From Peristeroidobacter agariperforans (GTDB taxonomy: Bacteria > Pseudomonadota > Gammaproteobacteria > Steroidobacterales > Steroidobacteraceae): a stretch of DNA of 64,000 nt. The stretch lies in the NCBI RefSeq assembly GCF_004138335.1, contig NZ_RYFW01000006.1:124001-188000 (forward strand). Direction: 5' to 3'. The position numbers and the translations under genes are program-made. Shown here piece by piece: positions 8,717 through 18,552 of the stretch. How positions within the stretch are numbered: the first letter of the stretch is position 1; every line of letters begins with the position of its first letter. Under the pieces are notes generated by a model that did not search any database, had not been told where the DNA came from, and worked only from the letters and a program-made list of their open reading frames with translations.

Positions 8717-11518
8717 ATGTTTTCCGGCCGATATTTATTTAGAAACGGATTCGTTCGGGGGGAGCGCGTGGCACACCAGCTCACCAGACGCGGCAAGGAT
8801 CGGGCCGAACCCGTGGCGCTTCGTTCGGCGTCACACTCCAGCAGCGACCTCGGCCCGCACTATCTCGTTCACAGCAAGCTCAAGCCGCCGCAATGTGCGA
8901 CGACGTGCATCGAGCGCGGCACGTTGCTGGCGCGAATCGATGCCGCGGCCAGGCAAAAGTTGACGTTGCTCACAGCACCTGTCGGGTCAGGCAAAACCAC
9001 CCTGCTCGCCCAATGGCACCGGCATTCATGTGCGTCGCACGCGGTCGCCTGGTTGTCGCTCGATGAGCAGGACAATGAGCCGGTGCGGTTCTTTTCTTAT
9101 CTCATTGCCGCGGTCCGTTCCGTGTGCCCGGCGTTCGATGCGTATCTTCCGCATCGGCGCGGTGAGGATGAATCGCTCGATACCGCCGTCGCCGTCTTCA
9201 TCGCCAGTCTGGGCCGGTTGAACCCGCCGATCTGTATCGTCATGGATGATTTACAGATGCTCGGCACGCCGGTGCTAGTGCGCGCCGTCGATGCTTTGCT
9301 GTTGCAATCGCCCGCTGGGATTCGATGGATCCTGTCGGGCCGCGGCGTGCCGGCGCTACACATGGGCCAGCTGCGACTGAACGATCAGCTCATGACACTC
9401 GGCTCGGAAGACTTGAACTTCGACATGGCTGCGATCGTGCAATTAGGCGAGCAGCTGTGCCACAGGTCGCTCACGGCAGACGAAGCGCACAGCATCCGGC
9501 GCAGCACCGAGGGCTGGGTCGCCGGCGTGAAACTCGCGCTGCTCGCTGCTGCCGATTCTCGCGAGGGTATCGGCGATTTCAATGGCTCTCATTACGAAGT
9601 GGCTCGTTACCTGGGAACGTCGGTCCTGCAGGAGCAAGCGCCGCAGCTGCGCGAATTCTTGATCGCGAGCAGCCTCGTCGATCGCATGACTGCCGAGCTT
9701 TGCAATGCACTGCTCGGTGTGTCGCACAGCCAGTCGTTGCTCGAACAGCTCGAGCGCTCGCAGCTGTTCATCCAGCCGCTCGACAGTCACGGGCACTGGT
9801 ACAGATATCACACGCTGTTTCTCGATTTCCTGCGCAGCCACTTGCGGCACGACACAGCCCGGTTGTCTGTATTGAATGAGCGCGCGAGCCGTTGGTACGC
9901 GGAGCATCAACTCTACGACGAAGCGCTCCATCATGCGTTCGCGGCGAGCAACGAGGAGTGGCGTCTGGAGTTGTTGGAGCGCTGCGCGACGACGTGGCTG
10001 CGGGCCGGTGAGACCGTCGCGGTCATTCATTGGATCACCAAGGTCCCTCACAACGTAATTCTCGGCCACGCGGGCATCTGCCGGTCGTACATCGCGAGCT
10101 TGATCCTCTCGCGACGTTTCAACGAGGCGGCCGCCACGTTGCGAGAAGTCGAGGCAAACGTCACTACCGAGCGAGCTCTCGGGTCGGTGCATCTTCGGTT
10201 GTTGCACGCGATGCTCACGGTGCTCGCTGATAGCAGCGGTCAGATTGGCATCTCCTCACCTGAGGCCTTACGAGACCGGGGTGCGGACAGCTTTCTCATC
10301 GGGACGCTGTTGACGCTGCAGGCGTACACGATGCTTCGACTGAATCAGTTTGACAAGGCGTGGCGGCTGGCCATGCGTGCGCGTGACACGTTCGATTCGA
10401 TCAGCTTGTACAGCTTGGGTTATGCCGAGGTCGTCGCATCGCTCGCCGATCGTGCTCAAGGGGACATGAAGGCCGCCGCCGATCGGTGCGAACGAATGTT
10501 TCAAATGGTGCGCGGCGGCCATCGCACCCCAGCCTGGGTGAACGCGGCGAATGCCCTCGCTTACATGCGTTACGAAGAGAATCGGCTCGAGGAGGCGGAA
10601 GCGCTTTGCACGGAAGTACTGCCGCTACTGTGCGTACAGTCAACGGTCGAGAATGTCGTCACTGCCTATGTGACGCTCTCGCGCATCAAGGCAGGCAACG
10701 GCCGCCATGGCGAGGCCTTCCAACTGCTCGACTATCTTCACAGCATGTTGGAGAGCGGCTCGCACGCCCGCTTCCTTGCTCAAGTCTGCGCGGAGAAGAT
10801 TGGGCTGCTCCTCTCGCAGGACAATCTGCAACGTGCACGTGCTGTGGCATTGGAGTTTGGGTTGCAGCGTCGCGCGCGATCGGGCGAGTGGCGTCGGTCG
10901 CGGTCCTATGATGAAGCCTGGGAGCGCTTCGGCTCGGGCTACGCCGCCCTGCTGATCAAGCAGCGCCAGTACGAGGAGGCTCGCGCCATTTTGCTGGTCC
11001 TGCGCGATAGTGCCCATGAGGTGGGCTACGTCTTTCGCGAGGCTCCGCTCGAAGCTGCACTCGCCTGCTGCTACTGGCATTCCGGCGATATCGAATCAGC
11101 GTTCGATTGCTTGAACCGCGGCTTCGGCTTGACCCGCGGCCACGGCTTCACTCGCGGCGTCTTCGACGAGGCGCCTGCGATGATTCAAATCATCTCCGCC
11201 GCGCTCGCCAGCGGCCGCCTCTGCGCACCGCTGCCGGCGCACTATCTCTGCAAGTTCGGCAACGTTTTCTCCCAAGCCGTTCCCGTTGTTGCACCTTCCG
11301 CTCGCAAGCCCGCCCTCCCGCTGGAGCCGCTGACCGAACGTGAGATCGATATGCTTCGTCTGCTCGCGCTGGGGTTGAGCAATCATGAGATCAGTGCACG
11401 CTCGCAGATTGCTCTATCGACGGCGAAATGGCACTTGAAGAACGTCTTTGCCAAGCTGGATGTGAGCACCAGAACGGGCGCCATTGCCCGCGCGAGGGAG
11501 ATGAGGCTGATCGAGTGA
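8717..11518 (+). CDS. MalT-like LuxR-family transcriptional activator
   Basis: Large ATP-binding LuxR (LAL/MalT-type) regulator, 933 residues from the ATG at 8717. That start was chosen because GGAGGGG lies 8 bases upstream; the frame is open further upstream, and a GTG at 8768 is an alternative. Near residue 85 is the family hallmark LTLLTAPVGSGKTTLLAQW (Walker A), then a Walker B-like ICIVMDDLQML. The middle is a long helical TPR-like region. The C-terminus (about 870-933) is a LuxR helix-turn-helix with LTEREIDMLRLLALGLSNHE and TAKWHLKNVFAKL. The family binds a small inducer and ATP, oligomerises and activates transcription. The inducer is unknown. It is divergent from the di-haem propeller gene and upstream of the D-aminoacylase. 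Confidence 0.9.
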   Translation: MFSGRYLFRNGFVRGERVAHQLTRRGKDRAEPVALRSASHSSSDLGPHYLVHSKLKPPQCATTCIERGTLLARIDAAARQKLTLLTAPVGSGKTTLLAQWHRHSCASHAVAWLSLDEQDNEPVRFFSYLIAAVRSVCPAFDAYLPHRRGEDESLDTAVAVFIASLGRLNPPICIVMDDLQMLGTPVLVRAVDALLLQSPAGIRWILSGRGVPALHMGQLRLNDQLMTLGSEDLNFDMAAIVQLGEQLCHRSLTADEAHSIRRSTEGWVAGVKLALLAAADSREGIGDFNGSHYEVARYLGTSVLQEQAPQLREFLIASSLVDRMTAELCNALLGVSHSQSLLEQLERSQLFIQPLDSHGHWYRYHTLFLDFLRSHLRHDTARLSVLNERASRWYAEHQLYDEALHHAFAASNEEWRLELLERCATTWLRAGETVAVIHWITKVPHNVILGHAGICRSYIASLILSRRFNEAAATLREVEANVTTERALGSVHLRLLHAMLTVLADSSGQIGISSPEALRDRGADSFLIGTLLTLQAYTMLRLNQFDKAWRLAMRARDTFDSISLYSLGYAEVVASLADRAQGDMKAAADRCERMFQMVRGGHRTPAWVNAANALAYMRYEENRLEEAEALCTEVLPLLCVQSTVENVVTAYVTLSRIKAGNGRHGEAFQLLDYLHSMLESGSHARFLAQVCAEKIGLLLSQDNLQRARAVALEFGLQRRARSGEWRRSRSYDEAWERFGSGYAALLIKQRQYEEARAILLVLRDSAHEVGYVFREAPLEAALACCYWHSGDIESAFDCLNRGFGLTRGHGFTRGVFDEAPAMIQIISAALASGRLCAPLPAHYLCKFGNVFSQAVPVVAPSARKPALPLEPLTEREIDMLRLLALGLSNHEISARSQIALSTAKWHLKNVFAKLDVSTRTGAIARAREMRLIE

Positions 11519-11609
11519 GTTTGAGACCCGCCTGCGACAGGTCCACACTCTGGCCGATGGCACCCGCAGTCCCTCATAATCGAGTGCATCAGGCATGGAG
11601 AGTCCTCCC

Positions 11610-13139
11610 GTGAAAAAGCTGCTCGCGCTCCTGCTCGCCACGGCCCCGACGCTGGTATTCGCGGCCGCGGCGCCCAATCTCGACAGTGCGGTCATTGCCA
11701 ACGTCAGCATCATTGACGGCACCGGCGCGCCAGCCCGCAAAGGTTCGGTGCGCATTGCCGATGGCAAGATCCTCGCGGTCGGCGATATCGTGCCCGGCAA
11801 CACCGAGATTGTGATCGACGGCAACGGCAAAACGCTGGCGCCTGGCTTCATCGATACGCACAGCCATCACGACTATGACATTCCGAAGTCGCCGGACATG
11901 GTCGCCGTCGTCAGTCAGGGCGTCACGACCATCATCGTCGGTCAGGACGGCTCATCGCAGTCACCCCTGCGTGACTTCTTCGCCAAGCTCGCGAAAAGTC
12001 CGATCGCGGTCAACCTCGGCTCGTACTCCGGTCACAACACGTTGCGCGAACAAGGCATGAACGCCGCGCGCCGGCCCGCGGCCGATGAAGAAATCGCGCG
12101 CATGAGTCAACTGCTCGAAGAGGACATGGCAGCTGGCGCGTTCGGCCTCTCCACCGGATTGCAGTACGAAACCGGCAACTTCTCCAGCACCGCCGAGATC
12201 GTGGCATTGGCCAAAGTCTCCGCCCGCCTCGGCGGTCGCTACATCAGCCACATGCGCGACGAAGAATCCGAACTGATGAGCGCATTGCAGGAGACCATCG
12301 ACATCGGCCGGGAATCCGGCGCGCCCGTGCAGGTCTCGCACCTGAAGATCGGCGCCAGAAAACTCTGGGGCAGCGCCGATAAAGTGCTGAAGCTCATGGA
12401 CGATGCGCGCACCTCGGGCGTGGACATCACCGCCGACATCTATCCGTACACGTACTGGCAATCGACGATGCGAGTGATGTTTCCGAACGGAATCTACGAC
12501 GACCGTAAGGGCCTGGCGTCCAAGCTCAAAGAGTCGACCTCGCCGGAGGGGCTGTACTTCTCGCGATTTCAGCCCGATCCCGCCATCGTCGGTAAGTCGC
12601 TCGCGCAAGTGGCGAAGGAACGAAACGCCCCGCCCGTGGATGTCTATCTCGCCCTGATGAAGCAGGCCATTGAGTACCAGAAAGCACATCCCGAGGAGGA
12701 GCGCGTCGAGTCCGTCATCGGCACCAGCATGCGCGAGGACGACGTTGCGCACCTGATGGCTTGGGAGCACGCCAACATTTGCTCGGACGGAGTGTCCATC
12801 GGCCATCCACGAGGCCACGGCACGTTTCCCCGAGTGCTGGGCCACTACGTCCGGGAAAAGAAAGTGATGACGCTGGAGCGAGGCGTCTACAAGATGACGG
12901 GCCTGGCCGCGAAACATCTAGGCATCACCGATCGGGGCATCATCGCCGAAGGCAACAGCGCCGACCTGGTGCTGTTCGATCCGACGACCGTCATCGATCG
13001 TGCGACCATGCAAAACCCGACGGCCCTGTCGGCAGGGATCGAGAAAGTATGGGTTAACGGCAAGCTCGTCTATCAGGACCGACGCACGACGGGCGTGCGT
13101 CCCGGGCAGATCGTTCGTCCGCCGAAGAAAGCCGAGTGA
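11610..13139 (+). CDS. Exported N-acyl-D-amino-acid deacylase (amidohydrolase)
   Basis: Zinc amidohydrolase that releases D-amino acids from N-acyl-D-amino acids. GTG at 11610 was preferred over ATG at 11595 because GGAGAG sits 7 bases before it and it gives a clean signal peptide (MKKLLALLLATAPTLVFAAA). Visible family motifs: PGFIDTHSHHDYD (metal ligands) near residue 85, GQDGSS, SGHNTLR, FGLSTGLQYETG, YISHMRDE, VSHLKIG, ICSDGVSIGHPRGHGTFPRV and EGNSADLVLFD at the C-terminal beta-sandwich. Length of about 509 residues is normal for D-aminoacylases. The signal peptide places it in the periplasm, where D-amino-acid derivatives from wall or peptide turnover would be met. The gap to the upstream regulator is 91 bp, so regulation by it is possible but not shown. 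Confidence 0.9.
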   Translation: MKKLLALLLATAPTLVFAAAAPNLDSAVIANVSIIDGTGAPARKGSVRIADGKILAVGDIVPGNTEIVIDGNGKTLAPGFIDTHSHHDYDIPKSPDMVAVVSQGVTTIIVGQDGSSQSPLRDFFAKLAKSPIAVNLGSYSGHNTLREQGMNAARRPAADEEIARMSQLLEEDMAAGAFGLSTGLQYETGNFSSTAEIVALAKVSARLGGRYISHMRDEESELMSALQETIDIGRESGAPVQVSHLKIGARKLWGSADKVLKLMDDARTSGVDITADIYPYTYWQSTMRVMFPNGIYDDRKGLASKLKESTSPEGLYFSRFQPDPAIVGKSLAQVAKERNAPPVDVYLALMKQAIEYQKAHPEEERVESVIGTSMREDDVAHLMAWEHANICSDGVSIGHPRGHGTFPRVLGHYVREKKVMTLERGVYKMTGLAAKHLGITDRGIIAEGNSADLVLFDPTTVIDRATMQNPTALSAGIEKVWVNGKLVYQDRRTTGVRPGQIVRPPKKAE

Positions 13140-13246
13140 CGCCTGGGTGGTGCAGCGGGATCACTGCTCGCGCCCTCGTTCGCAACCAGCTCCCTGACGG
13201 GCCTGGATAGACTGCCTGACATCACTCTTTGAGCGAGTCGGGCGCC

Positions 13247-13888
13247 ATGAGCAGTCCAGCAGCCGCCAGAACGATGTATGCGCCGAGCGCCTACGCGGCG
13301 ACGGATCCAGTATCCATTGTCAGGAAATATCCGTTCGCTCACTTGATCACGGCGGCGGGCGAAGAGACCTACGCCACGCCGACGCCCATCTTCTTCGAGA
13401 CTGACGACACGGCCGCGACCCTGGTCGGCCACTTGACTCGGGTCAACCCACAAGCGAACACACTGCAGAACGGGCACCGAGCGCTGGCGATCTTTCCGGG
13501 CCCGCACACCTACATATCCGCCAGCTGGTACAAAACGCTGCTCACGGTTCCAACGTGGGACTATGTCTCCGCTCAAATCCGCGGGCGGCTGGAGGTCATC
13601 GATGACGATGAGGGCCAGATCAAGGTGCTCCGTCGCATCGCCGAGGTGCTGGAGCGTGATAGCGAGCATCCGTGGACCTTGGAACAGGCGCCGCCGGGAA
13701 AAGTGCAGCAGCTGCTGCCTCGAATCCGCTCGTTTCGCATCACCATGGAGCGCATCGAAGGTGTGACCAAGCTGAATCAAACCCATCCGCCGTCAGATCG
13801 CATGCTGATCATCCAGCAGCTGTTGGCGCGCCCAGATTCTGACAGTCACGAGATTGCGCGCCTCATGGCGCATCTGCCTACCACGTAG
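13247..13888 (+). CDS. PaiB-like FMN-binding protein
   Basis: Protein of 213 residues from ATG 13247; a TTG six codons upstream is also open. The MYAPSAYAATD opening and the SASWYKT and NQTHPPSDR motifs match the PaiB / FMN_bind_2 family, whose members are split-barrel flavin-binding proteins. Bacillus PaiB was named a negative regulator of sporulation and protease genes, but many proteobacterial members are probably flavin- or haem-linked enzymes. No partner gene (paiA) is adjacent. Role here unknown; family assignment is firm. Confidence 0.85.
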   Translation: MSSPAAARTMYAPSAYAATDPVSIVRKYPFAHLITAAGEETYATPTPIFFETDDTAATLVGHLTRVNPQANTLQNGHRALAIFPGPHTYISASWYKTLLTVPTWDYVSAQIRGRLEVIDDDEGQIKVLRRIAEVLERDSEHPWTLEQAPPGKVQQLLPRIRSFRITMERIEGVTKLNQTHPPSDRMLIIQQLLARPDSDSHEIARLMAHLPTT

Positions 13889-13926
13889 AGCGCAGCCGTT
13901 CCGGCGCGCTCAACGATCCCACGCGG

Positions 13927-14301
13927 TCAGGCGTCGACGTGGGTGAACAACTTGTTGGTAATCAACCAGCGCTCGCCGTTGTGCATGAGTGCGAGATAAT
14001 CAAAGTAGTTGAAACCCAGCATGGGACATCGAGCGCGCACGTACGCGATCTGGTTGTGCAGCTGGACCTCCAGCGTTTCCATCTGAAATGACTCGCCCCT
14101 GGCCTGCGGCGAGGGTCGGCTGGCGACCGCGTTGAGCCACCCATCCACCGTGTTCTGATAGGGGGCGCCGCGCACCTCGCCGAACAGCTGCGCCTGCGGA
14201 TGAAACACCTCGCGCAGACGCGCCGCATCGCCGTGATAGAGGCCATCGAAATACGTCTTCAGCAGCGCATCGATGTCCTGCCGTGCCTGTTGGTCTTGCA
14301 T
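13927..14301 (-). CDS. NTF2-fold (lumazine-binding-like) protein
   Basis: A 124-residue soluble protein with the SnoaL/NTF2-like pattern: an N-terminal helix (IDALLKTYFDGLYHGDAARL), then FHPQAQLFG, and a C-terminal strand pattern ending HNGERWLITNKLFTHVDA. This resembles the putative lumazine-binding (PF12893-type) subset. Such proteins are small alpha+beta cones that act as isomerases, hydrolases or ligand binders; no specific reaction can be assigned. It lies 26 bases downstream of the aldehyde dehydrogenase on... the opposite side of that gene's stop and on the same strand, so it is likely the last gene of that transcript. Confidence 0.8.
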   Translation of the reverse strand: MQDQQARQDIDALLKTYFDGLYHGDAARLREVFHPQAQLFGEVRGAPYQNTVDGWLNAVASRPSPQARGESFQMETLEVQLHNQIAYVRARCPMLGFNYFDYLALMHNGERWLITNKLFTHVDA

Positions 14302-14327
14302 GCTCTGTACTCGTCAGTGATCGATGG

Positions 14328-15755
14328 TCAGGTGAAGTAGCCCATCATGGCCTTGGTCTCGAGGAATTCCTTGAAGCCCTCCCGGCCCCACTCGCGGCCG
14401 TTACCGGATTGCTTGTAGCCGCCGAACGGAGCAAACATGTCGCGGGCCGCGCCGTTCACGTGAACCATGCCGGTGCGGATCTTCGAGGCCACGCGTCGTG
14501 CGTTCTCGATGTTCCCCGAGTGCACGTGACCGGAGAGCCCGTAGACCGAGTCGTTCGCGATGCGAATCGCGTCCGCTTCATCCTGGTACGGGATGAGGAC
14601 CATCACCGGCCCGAAGATCTCTTCGCGCGCGATCGTCATCTCATTGTTGACGCCGGCGAAGATGGTCGGCTTCACAAAATAGCCTCTATCAATGCCGTTC
14701 GGACGGCCGACGCCACCGGTCACCAGCTGCGCGCCCTCCTCGATGCCCTTCGCGATCAACGCCTGTACGCGTTCGAACTGCAGCTTGTTTGCAACCGGAC
14801 CGGTGGTCACGCCCGGCGCCTTGGGATCGCCGACTTTCAACTGCTCCGCCGTCTGCCTCGCGACCTCGACCGCTTCGTCGTAACGCTTCGCAGGCACGAG
14901 CATGCGAGAAGGTGCGTTACACGACTGGCCGCTGTTCGTCATCATCCAGTTGACGCCGTGCGCGACGGATGCTGCGAGATCGGCATCTTCGAGGATGATG
15001 TTGGCGGACTTGCCACCCAACTCTTGCGACACGCGCTTGACGGTATCCGCTGCGGCTTTTGCAACAAGCACGCCGGCGCGCGTGGAACCGGTGAAAGACA
15101 CCATATCGATGTCGGGATGACGAGAGATCGCCTCGCCGACGCGGGGCCCATCGCCGTCGACGAGGTTGAACACGCCCTTCGGCACGCCCGCCTCAGCAAG
15201 GATCTCTGCGAAGATGTGCGCGGTGACCGGCGAGACTTCGCTCGGCTTCAACACAACGGTGCAGCCGACGGCAAGCGCAGGCGCAACCTTGCAGCTGATC
15301 TGATTCAGCGGCCAGTTCCACGGCGTGATCAAGCCGCACACGCCGATGGGCTCACGCGCAATCAGCGTCGTGCCCAGGCGTTCTTCGAACTCGAAGTCCT
15401 TGAGGATGGCCAGCGCGGTGGACAAATGGCGGAAGCCGCTGCCCGCCTGCGCTTGCACGGCAAGCGTCATCGGCGCGCCCATCTCATCGGACGCCGCTCG
15501 TGCGAGGCGTTCGATATTCGCCTCGTACAATTTGACGATGCGCTCGAACAGCGCGATGCGTTCCTCACGCGTGGTTTGCGAGTACGTCGCGAACGCCGCC
15601 CGTGCCGCTTTCACCGCCGCGTCGACATCCTCGGCCGTACCCAACAAGATCTGTCCGACCGGCTGCTCGGTCGCCGGATTGATCACCAGCGATTCCCTGC
15701 GCCCCGCCGGAGTCAGCCACTCGCCATCGATGAAGAAACGCCTGCAGTCGTACAT
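14328..15755 (-). CDS. NAD(P)-dependent aldehyde dehydrogenase
   Basis: Oxidises an aldehyde to the carboxylic acid in the cytosol; 475 residues, typical for the superfamily. ATG 15755 is chosen because GAGG lies 6 bases upstream and the protein starts with the common MYDCRRFFIDGEW pattern. Catalytic and cofactor motifs are intact: the PWNWPLN cofactor loop, FTGSTRAG (Rossmann), QELGGKSANII (general-base Glu), NSGQSCNAPSR (catalytic Cys) and EEIFGPVM. Substrate cannot be read. A TTGAC-type imperfect palindrome lies about 20 bases upstream of the start (15771-15790). The NTF2-fold gene follows, and a TonB receptor gene precedes it on the same strand with about 115 bp between. Confidence 0.93.
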   Translation of the reverse strand: MYDCRRFFIDGEWLTPAGRRESLVINPATEQPVGQILLGTAEDVDAAVKAARAAFATYSQTTREERIALFERIVKLYEANIERLARAASDEMGAPMTLAVQAQAGSGFRHLSTALAILKDFEFEERLGTTLIAREPIGVCGLITPWNWPLNQISCKVAPALAVGCTVVLKPSEVSPVTAHIFAEILAEAGVPKGVFNLVDGDGPRVGEAISRHPDIDMVSFTGSTRAGVLVAKAAADTVKRVSQELGGKSANIILEDADLAASVAHGVNWMMTNSGQSCNAPSRMLVPAKRYDEAVEVARQTAEQLKVGDPKAPGVTTGPVANKLQFERVQALIAKGIEEGAQLVTGGVGRPNGIDRGYFVKPTIFAGVNNEMTIAREEIFGPVMVLIPYQDEADAIRIANDSVYGLSGHVHSGNIENARRVASKIRTGMVHVNGAARDMFAPFGGYKQSGNGREWGREGFKEFLETKAMMGYFT

Positions 15756-15770
15756 GACACCCTCGAAGCA

Positions 15771-15790
15771 AATCGACAGTGTCAAGTACA
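15771..15790 (-). promoter_or_regulatory. Imperfect TACTTGAC-N3-GTC palindrome upstream of aldehyde dehydrogenase
   Basis: On the minus strand the sequence reads TACTTGACACTGTCGATT, ending about 15 bases before the aldehyde dehydrogenase ATG. Its left arm equals the left arm of the perfect palindrome upstream of the MarR-GNAT gene (24781-24799); the right arm matches at five of eight positions. It could be a weaker site for the same regulator. This is inference from one shared arm. Confidence 0.35.
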
Positions 15791-15869
15791 GCACATCGCC
15801 ATTGGAGCCCGTGCTGACATCGGTGCGCCAGGCGTTGCAGCTGGAACACCGGCAGGCTCGAGGTGGCGG

Positions 15870-18518
15870 TTAGAACTTCATGGTGACGTCGACCAGGTAG
15901 CGCCGGCCGTACTCGTCATAGCGGCCGATGCGGTTCACCTGATTGTCCCGGTGCATGCGCAACGGCTCGTCGGTGAGGTTGTTGACCTGGAAGCGCAGCT
16001 GGATCCCGGAGGTGAGCTGATACGATGTGCTGAGGTCCAGCACCGACTCCTCCTCGAGGGTCTGCAGGTCCGCCCCATTCCAGCCATAAATCACCGTGAA
16101 CGGGCTGTGATACTTGTAGCCGAGCCGCGCTTCGATCGGACCCGAGCTGTACCAGAGATCGAACACCGCTGTGTGCCGAGCGAAGCCGGTGCCCGTGAGC
16201 GGATTGGTGACGGGCACGAACTCCTCGACGTCCGAATCCACATAGGCATAGTTCGAATAGACGCCGAAGTTCTGCAGCGCACTCCAGAAGAAGAAGGGTG
16301 TCTGAAAGGTCACCTCCGCGCCTGTGATGGCGCCGCCATCGCCGTTGACCGGCGTGGCGACGGCATAGGTGATCCCTTCAAACGTCTGCGGATCCTGCCG
16401 CCAGCCGATGTACGAAGACACATCCTTGTAATAGGCCGCCAAGCCAAGCAGCGCCTCGTCCCGGAAATACCATTCGTACGAGGCGTCGAACTGCGTTGCT
16501 TCAAACGGCTCGAGGTTGGGATTGCCTGCGTTGCCCGTATAGGGCAGCCAATTTGTCAGCGTACGGCTCGCGCGCAATTCATCGAGCGGCGGACGCGCGA
16601 CGACCTTCGCCACGCCGAAGCGCAACAATGTCGTGTCCGTGAGATTGAAGTTGACGTTGGCGCTCGGCAGCAGCTCGCTGTAGTCGTGCTCGATGCTGAC
16701 GGGCGCGAGCTCACTCGCCCCCGTGGCCTGCTGGAATCCATCGCTGGTCGTCTGCACGTCGAGCAGGCGCACGCCAATGTTTCCTGTCATGCGCTGTGCG
16801 ACAGCGGTGCTCGAGAAGGTAAGCTTGAAGTACCCCTCCGTGACCTCCTCCTTCACTTTCCAACGCTGCGAGAAATTCTCGGCAGCGTTGCTCGGATCGA
16901 GCGCTGATCCGTACGCGAGACGAGCGATCTCGTCATAGTCACCGAGCAGCACGGGCGGCAAATTGACGGACGGCACGTTGTACACACGGAACAACGATGC
17001 CGGAATCTCTACACCGCCGGCCGGTGCGAACGGATACGTCTCCATGCGATCGTGCTGCTTGGTTCTGTTCGACAGGCGCGCACCGAACTGCACCGCTGAC
17101 AGGAAACTCCCATCGAGCGAACGGGCGAAGTCCAAGGCGCCCGCGGTCAACTCGTCTTCCAGCTGCTCCGGCCCATCGACGCTGCCGCCTCGATAATCCG
17201 GCGCGAACTGCGTCAGGGTCGTCGGGTCGACGCTGGTCGTGATCGTCGGCAGACGGCCGCCGCGAGTGTCCCAGGTCATCCAATCGGGATACACCTCGGT
17301 GCGCACCGCTTTCCAGGTGTTCTCGCGCTCGGCTTGCGAATAGGAAAGATCGCCGGTGACACTCCAGCGTTCGCCGGACCAGCGTCCGTTCAAGCCCGTG
17401 ACCGACAGATCTTTCTTTTCATCGTAGTCCGACACCACCGTGGTTACCGAACTGAATGGCAGCGTCGCTGCGACCACCGTGCCATCGACGATGGTGTAGC
17501 TCGCGCCCGGTGCGTTGTAGGCAGCCCAGCTGCCGTTGTCCCAGTTGCCCCAATTGCTCTGGCCGTAGACGGTCTGGCCCTGGTCCTCGTGAATATCCAC
17601 GTCTGAGTACAACGCATCGAAACGCAGCTCGAACTGGTCCGACGGCCGCCATTGCGTGCCCAGCGAAGCGCCGCGCCGATCCTGATCGATGCGGTTGACC
17701 GAAACCTGCGCGCCCCACGGTGTCGCATCCGGAGTGCCGTCGCTGTCCAGATCGCCGGTGAAATCGCTCGCGCCTTCCGGCGGTCGCGCGAGCGAATCGT
17801 TGTAGCCCCAGCCGGTGAACGATGAGTAGCCGTTCTTTTGTTGTTGCGCCGTCAGGCCGATGACCAGTCCGAAGGTGTCGCTCGCTTTGAGAACATAGGA
17901 GCCGCTGGCGCGATAGCCCCAGGGGTCGTAGTCGGGAATGTCCGCGCCTTCGTCGTAATAGACCGGCCCGCCACGAACCACGAACTCCGCGCCCTCGTAG
18001 TCGAGCGGTTGCAATGTTTGAATATCGATGGTGGCCGCCACGCCGCCGGCAATGAGATCGGCGGATTGGGTTTTGTAGACCTTCACGCCCGAAACGACTT
18101 CGGAAGGATAAATCTCCCAGCGAACATTGCGATCCGGCTCGGAAGACGCCACTTCACGGCCGTTGATCGTGCCGAGCACCAGTCTTGCCCCGAGGCCACG
18201 TACGACCGCCTGACTGTCATTGCCGCGATCGCGTGTCGCGTTGATGCCCGGCAGCCGATTGATGGATTCGGCAATGGTGACGTCGGGCAGCTGGCCGATG
18301 TCTTCAGAAGAGATGGCGTCGACGACCAGGTCGGAATTCAACTTCACCGACAGTGCATCGCGCAGGCTTTGCCGGATGCCGGTGACTTGTACTTCTTCGA
18401 TGATCTCGCCGGCCGCGGCTTGCGGCTCGGCGGCGTGCGCCGCATTCCATAACAGCAGTGGCGCGCAACAGCCCAAAGCATGCCGCCACAGCCGGTTTGT
18501 CCGTGCTCGAGTAGCCAT
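15870..18518 (-). CDS. TonB-dependent outer-membrane receptor (galactan locus)
   Basis: An 882-residue outer-membrane receptor for TonB-energised uptake. The signal peptide ends at about AAHA (residue 29); a TonB-box-like stretch EEVQVTGIRQSL follows. The plug domain carries DVTIAESINRLPGI and RGLGARLVLGTINGRE, and the barrel ends in an aromatic C-terminus (VDVTMKF). ATG 18518 has AGGGGGAG upstream. This long subclass is frequent in Xanthomonas, Caulobacter and Steroidobacter carbohydrate loci. It follows the GH53 galactanase gene on the same strand, so galacto-oligosaccharides are the probable cargo (inference). It has its own promoter with an overlapping palindrome at 18553-18600. Confidence 0.9.
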   Translation of the reverse strand: MATRARTNRLWRHALGCCAPLLLWNAAHAAEPQAAAGEIIEEVQVTGIRQSLRDALSVKLNSDLVVDAISSEDIGQLPDVTIAESINRLPGINATRDRGNDSQAVVRGLGARLVLGTINGREVASSEPDRNVRWEIYPSEVVSGVKVYKTQSADLIAGGVAATIDIQTLQPLDYEGAEFVVRGGPVYYDEGADIPDYDPWGYRASGSYVLKASDTFGLVIGLTAQQQKNGYSSFTGWGYNDSLARPPEGASDFTGDLDSDGTPDATPWGAQVSVNRIDQDRRGASLGTQWRPSDQFELRFDALYSDVDIHEDQGQTVYGQSNWGNWDNGSWAAYNAPGASYTIVDGTVVAATLPFSSVTTVVSDYDEKKDLSVTGLNGRWSGERWSVTGDLSYSQAERENTWKAVRTEVYPDWMTWDTRGGRLPTITTSVDPTTLTQFAPDYRGGSVDGPEQLEDELTAGALDFARSLDGSFLSAVQFGARLSNRTKQHDRMETYPFAPAGGVEIPASLFRVYNVPSVNLPPVLLGDYDEIARLAYGSALDPSNAAENFSQRWKVKEEVTEGYFKLTFSSTAVAQRMTGNIGVRLLDVQTTSDGFQQATGASELAPVSIEHDYSELLPSANVNFNLTDTTLLRFGVAKVVARPPLDELRASRTLTNWLPYTGNAGNPNLEPFEATQFDASYEWYFRDEALLGLAAYYKDVSSYIGWRQDPQTFEGITYAVATPVNGDGGAITGAEVTFQTPFFFWSALQNFGVYSNYAYVDSDVEEFVPVTNPLTGTGFARHTAVFDLWYSSGPIEARLGYKYHSPFTVIYGWNGADLQTLEEESVLDLSTSYQLTSGIQLRFQVNNLTDEPLRMHRDNQVNRIGRYDEYGRRYLVDVTMKF

Positions 18519-18552
18519 ATCTCCCCCTGCAAAGAGACATTTCCTTTACTCA

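Noticed and set aside
14283-16907. 874-codon open frame on the plus strand
   Set aside because: It is antisense to the aldehyde dehydrogenase and the TonB receptor, both with full sets of family motifs. The frame encodes an Arg/His-rich sequence with no domain, a common artefact in GC-rich DNA.
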